The notes under the pieces: generated by a model
What the model was told of the DNA's origin: nothing
Database searches by the model: none
What the model saw: only the letters and a program-made list of their open reading frames with translations
Position numbers and translations under genes: made by a program
Shown here: in pieces, positions 58,891 through 64,000 of the stretch
How the letters are laid out: each line of letters begins with the position of its first letter
How positions within the stretch are numbered: position 1 is the first letter of the stretch
Assembly (NCBI GenBank): GCA_963740065.1
Contig: CAVUCS010000004.1
Coordinates: forward strand, 124,001 to 188,000
From: DASVDE01 sp963740065
GTDB taxonomy: Bacteria; Actinomycetota; Thermoleophilia; Solirubrobacterales; 70-9
Direction of reading: 5' to 3'
DNA: 64,000 nt

Positions 58891-59734
58891 ACGGGGGAGT
58901 TGCGGGTCGTGGGGGTCGACGGGCTGCCCGAGTTCGTCGAGGGGATGCGCGTGGGCGAGGAGATCTGCTCCCGGGCCGAACTGCGCGACGACGATGTGGT
59001 CGTCGTCTCGCAGAAGATCGTCTCCAAGGCCGAGGGACGCATTCGTCGCCTCTCCTCGGTTCTGCCGGGCGCCGAGGCGCGGAAGCTGGCCGCCGCGCTC
59101 GGCAAAGAGCCGGCCATGGTCGAGCTGATCCTCGAGGAGAGCAGAGAGGTGTTGCGGGCTGAACGCGGCGTGCTGATCACCGAAACGCGGCACGGGTTCG
59201 TCTGCGCGAATGCCGGGATCGACAGCTTCCAACCTCCCCGAGCCCGAAACCGTTTCCCTACTTCCCGAGGACCCCGATGGCTCCGCTCGTCGCATTCGCG
59301 AGGAGATCCGTGAGGCAGCCGGCGTCGCTGCGGCGGTCGTCGTCTCCGACAGCTTCGGTCGGGCCTGGAGGTTGGGACAGGCCGAAGTGGCGATCGGCTG
59401 CGCCGGGCTCAGACCCCTGGACGATTGGCGCGGTCGCCGGGACACCGAGGGCCGCGAGCTGGAAGCGACCCTGATCGCGATCGCCGACGAGGCCGCCGCG
59501 GCGGCCGATCTGGTCCGCGACAAGACCAGCGGCACGCCCGTCGCGATCATCCGCGGGCTCGATCGCTACGTCAGCGAAGACGACGGCCCGGGCGCCGCGG
59601 CCCTGCGCCGCCCCCCCGGCGAAGACCTCTTTCGCTACGGTACGTCTCGACGATCTCGTAGAGCGTCGTGCGCTGCGCGGGCGTCCGGCCGCCCGCGCGA
59701 GCGGCCTCGATCAGCTGCTCCGGCTCCAGCTTGA
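58867..59734 (+). CDS. cofE: Coenzyme F420:L-glutamate ligase CofE/FbiB-type, frameshifted
   Basis: Repaired protein about 288 residues, of which about 250 are CofE: VDGLPEFVEGMRVGEEI, DDDVVVVSQKIVSKAEGR, GFVCANAGIDS, NLPEPETVSLLPEDPD, SDSFGRAWRLGQAEVAIGCAG and DEAAAAADLVRDKTSG. It adds glutamate to F420-0. The two halves lie in different frames: deleting one T of AGCTTCC near 59227 joins them. No FbiB-type nitroreductase domain follows. The start ATG at 58867 lies in the loop of a palindromic element. The C-terminus past EDLFR is nonfamily sequence overlapping fbiC, so the true stop may have been displaced. Confidence 0.88.
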
Positions 59735-61919
59735 CCCCGTGCTGGGAGCCCGCCATGCGGGAGATGTTCTCCTCCATCAGGGTGCCGCCGAGGTCGTTCA
59801 CCCCCCAGCGCAGGGACTCGGTCGCGGCTCCCAGTCCCATCTTCACCCAGCTCGCCTGCAGGTTGGCGATCGTCTTGCCCAGGGCAAGGCGAAAGGCCGC
59901 AGTGTGCTTGAGGTTCTCGTCGGCGGAGATCTCCTCGATGCCGTGGGTGCGACCGAGCATCGTGTTGAATGGGATGAAGCTGAGCGGGACGAACTCGGTG
60001 ATGCCGCCGGTGCGCTCCTGCAGCGCCCGAACGACGCGCATATGCCGCGCCAGCTCCCGCGGCTCCTCGATGTGGCCGAACATCACCGTCGAGGTCGAAC
60101 GCAACCCAGCCCGGTGCGAGGCCTCGATGATCTCCACCCAGCGATCGACCGGGAGCTTGTTGGGAGAGATCCGCTGCCGCACGCCGTCGTCGAGCACCTC
60201 GGCCGCGGTACCCGGCGTCGACCCGAGCCCGCAGTCCTTCAGGTACTCGAAGACCGCGTCGGGGCTCTTGCCCGACCTCTCGCACATGTAGTGGACCTCC
60301 ATCGGCGAGTAGGCGTGCAGGTGCAACTGGGGCGCAACCTCCTTCGCCAACCGCAACCACTTCCCGTATTCCTCCAACGTCAGGTCGGGATGGATCCCGC
60401 CCTGCATGCAGATCTCCGTCGCCCCAAACTCGACGGCGTCCCGGATCCGATCGGCGAACTCCTCCTCGGAGACCTCGTAGGCGTCGGGCGAGCGCTTCCC
60501 CTGTCCGAACCCACAGAAGGCGCAGCCGACGACGCAGATGTTGGTGAAGTTGATGTTCCGGTTGACCACAAAGGTCACCCGGTCCCCGGCAAGCTCGGCC
60601 CGCAACTCATCGGCAGCGACGCGCATCTCCTCGATCACCTCAGGCCGCGTCTCCGCGAACAACGCGGTCAGCTCATCCTCCGTCAGCTCAACCCCGTCGC
60701 GACCCTTGGCAATCGCCTCAGGCGCCAACCCCGGATCGATCGTCTCCTCCGACCGCCGCCCCGACCCTCGCCGGGGAATGAAGCTCCAGTACTTGAGCTT
60801 GATGACGTCAAGGACCCCCTGCTCCATCCACTCGGAATCCATGTACTGCGGGTAGACACACAACCGCTCGGTCAGCGCGTATCCCTTCGGCGCAAGCTCC
60901 TTCCGCACCTCGTGAGGACTCGGAAACGCCTGCTCGGGAGAGATGTGGTCCCCATTGGCCGACAAGCCCCCCAAATCGGTTGCCCCGGCTTCGACAAGCT
61001 CAGCCCACGAGTCGGACAAATTCGGCGGCACCTGGATCCCTACATCCGGCATCAGCCGTCTGCACTCCCGGATCAACCGCTTGATGTCGTCGACGCCGAC
61101 GGGCGTCGCCCACTGTGGCAGGGAGGGTGGGGGTGCCCCTCCGCGCAGCGGCGTCCCGTTTTTCGCCCCACCAGCGCCGTCGGACGGCGATCCAGCGTCT
61201 TTGGCGAAAAACCCAGCAAGCGGAGGGGCACCCCCACCCTCCCCCCACCGCTCACGCGCCGCACCATCGGCGATCTCGGCAACGTCTTGCCCGTAGTACT
61301 TCGGATGCGGAACGAAGTTCTGGAGGATCACTTCCTGCAAGTGCCCGTATTCGGCGTGAAGCTCAGCGAGAGCCCCGAGAGATGCGACCTGTTCCTCGGC
61401 GGTCTCCCCGATGCCGACCAAGATGCCGCTGGTGAAAGGAATTTTCAGCTCGCCAGCCGCCCGGATCGTCGCCAAGCGCTTCGCGGGATGCTTTGTGGGA
61501 GAGCCGGCGTGGACGGTGTCCATGAGTCGCTCGGAGATCGACTCCAGCATCAGACCCTGAGAGGCGGTCACCTCGCGCAGCCGGGAGAGATCCGCGTGGT
61601 CGAGCACGCCGATGTTGGTGTGGGGCAGGATGCCGCGCTCCAGCGCTCGCTCGCAGGCCCAGACGACGTAGGAGGTGAAGTCGTCGTGGCCCCACTCCGC
61701 CAAGCGAGCGGCCACCTCGGGATTGACTTCGGGGCGCTCGCCCGTGAGGACCAAGAGCTCCTTGGCATTGCGTTTCACCGCTTCGTCGAGAAGCTGCTCG
61801 ACCTTCTCGGGCGAATGGATGTGCGCCTGGTGCGTGGCGAACGCGCAGTACTTGCAGTAGCACTGGCAAGTGCGCGAGAGGGAGAGCGTGTAGTTCCGCG
61901 AGAAGGTGACCCGGCGCAC
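59571..61919 (-). CDS. fbiC: FO synthase, fused CofG-CofH (FbiC)
   Basis: 782-residue radical SAM enzyme making the F420 chromophore FO from tyrosine and the ribityl-pyrimidine. CofG half: radical SAM CX3CX2C at C18, C22, C25 (TCQCYCKYCAF), TGERPEVN; CofH half: second cluster at C462, C466, C469 (ICVVGCAFCGF), then HAYSPMEV and DNDLGGT-like segments (GVNDLGGTLMEENISRMAG). An insertion at residues about 227-267 (Gly/Ala/Pro-rich) is encoded by a 123-bp palindromic element. Start at 61919. The C-terminus overlaps cofE (convergent) by 164 bp; the last ~20 residues after VETYRSERG are unlike the family. Confidence 0.92.
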   Translation of the reverse strand: MRRVTFSRNYTLSLSRTCQCYCKYCAFATHQAHIHSPEKVEQLLDEAVKRNAKELLVLTGERPEVNPEVAARLAEWGHDDFTSYVVWACERALERGILPHTNIGVLDHADLSRLREVTASQGLMLESISERLMDTVHAGSPTKHPAKRLATIRAAGELKIPFTSGILVGIGETAEEQVASLGALAELHAEYGHLQEVILQNFVPHPKYYGQDVAEIADGAARERWGEGGGAPPLAGFFAKDAGSPSDGAGGAKNGTPLRGGAPPPSLPQWATPVGVDDIKRLIRECRRLMPDVGIQVPPNLSDSWAELVEAGATDLGGLSANGDHISPEQAFPSPHEVRKELAPKGYALTERLCVYPQYMDSEWMEQGVLDVIKLKYWSFIPRRGSGRRSEETIDPGLAPEAIAKGRDGVELTEDELTALFAETRPEVIEEMRVAADELRAELAGDRVTFVVNRNINFTNICVVGCAFCGFGQGKRSPDAYEVSEEEFADRIRDAVEFGATEICMQGGIHPDLTLEEYGKWLRLAKEVAPQLHLHAYSPMEVHYMCERSGKSPDAVFEYLKDCGLGSTPGTAAEVLDDGVRQRISPNKLPVDRWVEIIEASHRAGLRSTSTVMFGHIEEPRELARHMRVVRALQERTGGITEFVPLSFIPFNTMLGRTHGIEEISADENLKHTAAFRLALGKTIANLQASWVKMGLGAATESLRWGVNDLGGTLMEENISRMAGSQHGVKLEPEQLIEAARAGGRTPAQRTTLYEIVETYRSERGLRRGGGAGPRRPGRRLR
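61121..61243. repeat. In-frame palindromic element within fbiC
   Basis: Perfect 24-bp inverted repeats at 61121-61144 and 61220-61243, nested 10-bp pair GTTTTTCGCC/GGCGAAAAAC at 61158-61167/61203-61212, and core GCCGTC/GACGGC at 61176-61181/61183-61188. It is 123 bp, a multiple of three, and encodes about 41 Gly/Ala/Pro/Ser-rich residues that interrupt an otherwise conserved FbiC between ADGAARERW and ATPVGVDD. Same design as the element in the ECF fusion. Confidence 0.82.
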
Positions 61920-61989
61920 GCCCGCAAGCTACTGGAACCGCCGGGCCGGCAGGGCCCGGCGGTTTCCAGAAAATCGATTCAGCTGAGGA

Positions 61990-62745
61990 TCAGCTGGAGG
62001 TGCTGGGCTTCGGCGCCGGAGGCTTGACCCGCTCCGGCGGCTCGGTCGGGGCCGGGCCACCGGCCTCGAGCACGAACTTGAAGACAGCGGCCGCCAACAG
62101 AGAGCCGACGATCGGGCCGACCAGGTAAGGCCAGACGCCGCCCCACTCATTGCCGACCAGCGCCGGGCCGAACCAACGCGCCGGGTTGAAGGAACCGCCA
62201 TCCAGCGGACCGCCAACCATCACGATGAAGCCCAACGTTGTGCCGATTGCCAGTGGCGCCCACTCCTTGAAGCTCTTCTTCGAGAAGACGGCGGCGAGAA
62301 TCACGAGCACCAGACAGAAGGTGCCGACCGCCTCGACGATTCCACCGGCGAAATTGCCGCTGAGCAGACCGCTCACCTGCGGCGCGCCATAGTTCGTAGC
62401 CCGACCTTCGTCGAGCAGCAAGCCCTTACAAAGCAGCGCGCCGAGCACGCCGCCAGACAGCTGAGCCAGCATGTAGATGACCGCGTCGATCGGGCTGATT
62501 CGCTTGATCGCCGCTGCCGCCAGCGTTACCGCCGGGTTGAAATGACCGCCGCTGACCACACCGAACATGACGATTAGGCCGAACAGCAGGAATGCGTGGA
62601 CGAGACCGATGACGGCGAAGTCCGAGCCGAACTGCGCCTGGTTCCCCGTGGCGACGAACAGCACAACGACGCTGGTGATGAAAAAGACCAGCAAGAAGGT
62701 GCCGATCAGCTCAGCAAGGTATGCCGCGAGTCCTCGTTCCTGCAC
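61990..62745 (-). CDS. Aquaporin/MIP family channel
   Basis: 251 residues, six helices with both NPA half-helices: GGHFNPAVT (NPA 70-72) and GGSFNPARW (NPA 187-189), plus a cytoplasmic proline-rich tail. ELIGTFLLVFF at the N-terminus is typical of MIP. The NPAR with following aromatic residue suggests a water-type rather than glycerol channel, but selectivity filters cannot be settled by eye. Confidence 0.92.
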   Translation of the reverse strand: MQERGLAAYLAELIGTFLLVFFITSVVVLFVATGNQAQFGSDFAVIGLVHAFLLFGLIVMFGVVSGGHFNPAVTLAAAAIKRISPIDAVIYMLAQLSGGVLGALLCKGLLLDEGRATNYGAPQVSGLLSGNFAGGIVEAVGTFCLVLVILAAVFSKKSFKEWAPLAIGTTLGFIVMVGGPLDGGSFNPARWFGPALVGNEWGGVWPYLVGPIVGSLLAAAVFKFVLEAGGPAPTEPPERVKPPAPKPSTSS

Positions 62746-62788
62746 TTTCTCCTCCTACTTAGTTCCCAGGAAAGGTTGCGGCGGCAGT

Positions 62789-63752
62789 CTAACCGGCTGG
62801 CGAGCGAAAAAGGCTTTCGACCGTCGGCTCGCTCTGAAGGAGACCATGGCTGACGTCCCAGCTTGCCCAGCTTCGAAGGCTTGGGTAGTTGAATGGAGCT
62901 GGGCGCAGGATTGGGAGCAGGACGTCCAGCTGGGCCTTCTGATCGGCGGGGTTGAGGCCTGGGACTGCGGTGAGGAGGTCGTTTAGGGCCTGGGAGGGGT
63001 GATCGGTCGTGAAGCGGTAGCCGCGAGTTGTGGCGCGCACCATGGCGCTCACCAGCTTTGGGTTCTCTCTCAGGGTGCGGCGGGAGGTGGCGAGGATCAG
63101 CTCCGGATACGCCGGGGCGCCGTAGCGATCCACCTTGAAAACCCGGATCGGAATGCCTTGACGACGCAGGGCGACCCCCTCCGCGTTCCAGAAGCCAGTC
63201 GCGGCTTCGACTATTCCGGCGGCCAGGGAGGAGACGGCATTGAAGCCGATCGTCACCCGCTTGACCCCGGCGGGATCGCCTCCGTCAGCGCTCATCTCCG
63301 AGTCGACCACGGCGTCGTCTGAAGGCAGACCGGTCACACCGACGGCCCTGCCCTCCAAGTCACGCGGGCGACGCACCGGGCCCTTTCCGCGGGCGATCAC
63401 CGAGGCGAGCGGCCGCTGCACCAGGGGCATGACGCCCACCAAGCCGAGGCCGCGCTCCGCCGCGATCCCTAGGTCGTGGATGTCGAGGATCGCGAAATCT
63501 GCCCTGCCCGCCGCCAGCAACTTCGGCGCGTCGGTCGATTCCCCCGGTTGGCGAATCGTCAGGTCGACGCCGGCATCTCGGTAAAGGCCCCTGCTCCCGC
63601 GCGGCGTAGATCCCGGAATGGACAGCGTTGGGAACGAAGTCGAGCACGATCGTCGCGCCGCTCGGCGCGCCCGGTTCAGCGCCGCCTCCCCCGCAACCGG
63701 CAACTCCGCCGAGCAGGAGAGCGGCCGCCAGCAGCGCGGCAACTCGACTCAT
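62789..63752 (-). CDS. NMT1/ThiY-type periplasmic binding lipoprotein, frameshifted
   Basis: The N-terminal frame (from 63752) gives a lipoprotein signal with lipobox GVAGC, then VLDFVPNAVHSGIYAAREQG; the remainder continues in another frame from LYRDAGVDLTIRQPGESTDAPKLLAAGRADFAILD, a NMT1/THI5-like domain. Dropping one base from CCCC near 63586-63589 merges them into about 320 residues. Such proteins bind thiamine precursors, sulfonates or pyrimidines for ABC uptake; no permease or ATPase is in view. Confidence 0.82.
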
Positions 63753-63764
63753 GTGGCGCAGAGA

Positions 63765-64000
63765 CTATTCGAGCATGCCCTCGATCAACCGCGGCAGCTC
63801 GCGGGCCATGCGAGACCTCGGGACAACGAGCGCCAGCCCCGCCTTTTCACCTCGTCGCTTCATCTCCACGTCAACGTGCGAGTAGAAGCCGAGCGCCGGG
63901 ACCCCAGTCGATGCCACCGCCTCAGCATCGACCGTATCCAAGTCGCAGACGATCGCATCAGCCTCCAACGCCTCAGGCATGGACGCCACGACGGACACTT
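63765..64000 (-). CDS. C-terminal part of an unidentified protein (receiver-like)
   Basis: About 77 residues ending LPRLIEGMLE at 63765, reading in from the right edge. AIVCDLDTVDAEAVASTGVPALGFYSHVD resembles a receiver-type alpha/beta fold without the Lys, but it is too short to classify. No confident start inside the window (an ATG lies at 63998). Confidence 0.55.
   Translation of the reverse strand, partial: VSVVASMPEALEADAIVCDLDTVDAEAVASTGVPALGFYSHVDVEMKRRGEKAGLALVVPRSRMARELPRLIEGMLE

Overview
The window looks like chromosome from a high-GC actinomycete, most likely class Thermoleophilia (Solirubrobacterales-like). The basis is gene content and style: a complete coenzyme F420 gene set, an actinobacterial-type dcw cluster, many GTG starts with 1-8 bp gene overlaps, and large secreted Gly-rich and 'SCPSxSLC'-repeat proteins. 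Taxonomy is inference; no rRNA gene is present. No stretch over 300 bases lacks a gene.

Layout. 0.001-4.2 kb (minus): start of the division/cell-wall cluster mraZ-rsmH-ftsL-like-ftsI-murE with a MraZ operator. 5-10.3 kb (minus): Tad/Flp pilus assembly genes (cpaB, cpaF, tadB, tadC) behind a two-component pair and a DUF192 gene. 10.4-13.4 kb: PfkB kinase, CpsB/YwqE-type phosphatase, an unknown gene and a Rho-N/NTF2 fusion. 13.4-22.2 kb (minus): a cobalamin riboswitch followed by two DUF4430 (transcobalamin-like) exported proteins, EcfT, and a 1207-residue fusion of two ECF ATPases, an S-like membrane domain and an intrinsic-factor-like alpha/alpha toroid, then a nitroreductase and glpD. This is the most striking system in the window: what looks like a bacterial counterpart of the alpha and beta domains of animal intrinsic factor, wired to an ECF importer. 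22-35 kb: ZIP transporter, surface proteins, oxidoreductases, TreT, a NarL-type two-component pair, secreted protease, acyltransferase. 35-39.7 kb: two convergent giant Gly-rich beta-helix proteins. 40-48.3 kb: six tRNA genes scattered among hydrolases and a TrxR-like flavoprotein, then a LAGLIDADG endonuclease gene directly behind tRNA-Leu(CAA). 49-56.6 kb: MBL hydrolase, acetoacetyl-CoA synthetase, ABC-2 exporter and a leucine-degradation-like block (carboxyltransferase, HMG-CoA lyase, SDR). 56.6-61.9 kb: F420 block npdG-cofD-cofC-cofE, with convergent fbiC. 62-64 kb: aquaporin, NMT1-type binding lipoprotein and a gene fragment.

Two window-wide patterns deserve attention. First, 114-128 bp palindromic elements, three of them read in frame inside genes (EcfA fusion, ecfT, fbiC) and one between convergent genes where its arms supply both stop codons; a second, shorter (~46 bp) hairpin family with a shared arm occurs in a DUF4430 gene and at the start of cofE. 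Second, at least ten genes, including the essential-looking cofE, are broken by single-base indels, mostly at short homopolymers. This is more like uncorrected sequencing error than mass pseudogenisation, so the affected products are described as they would read if repaired.
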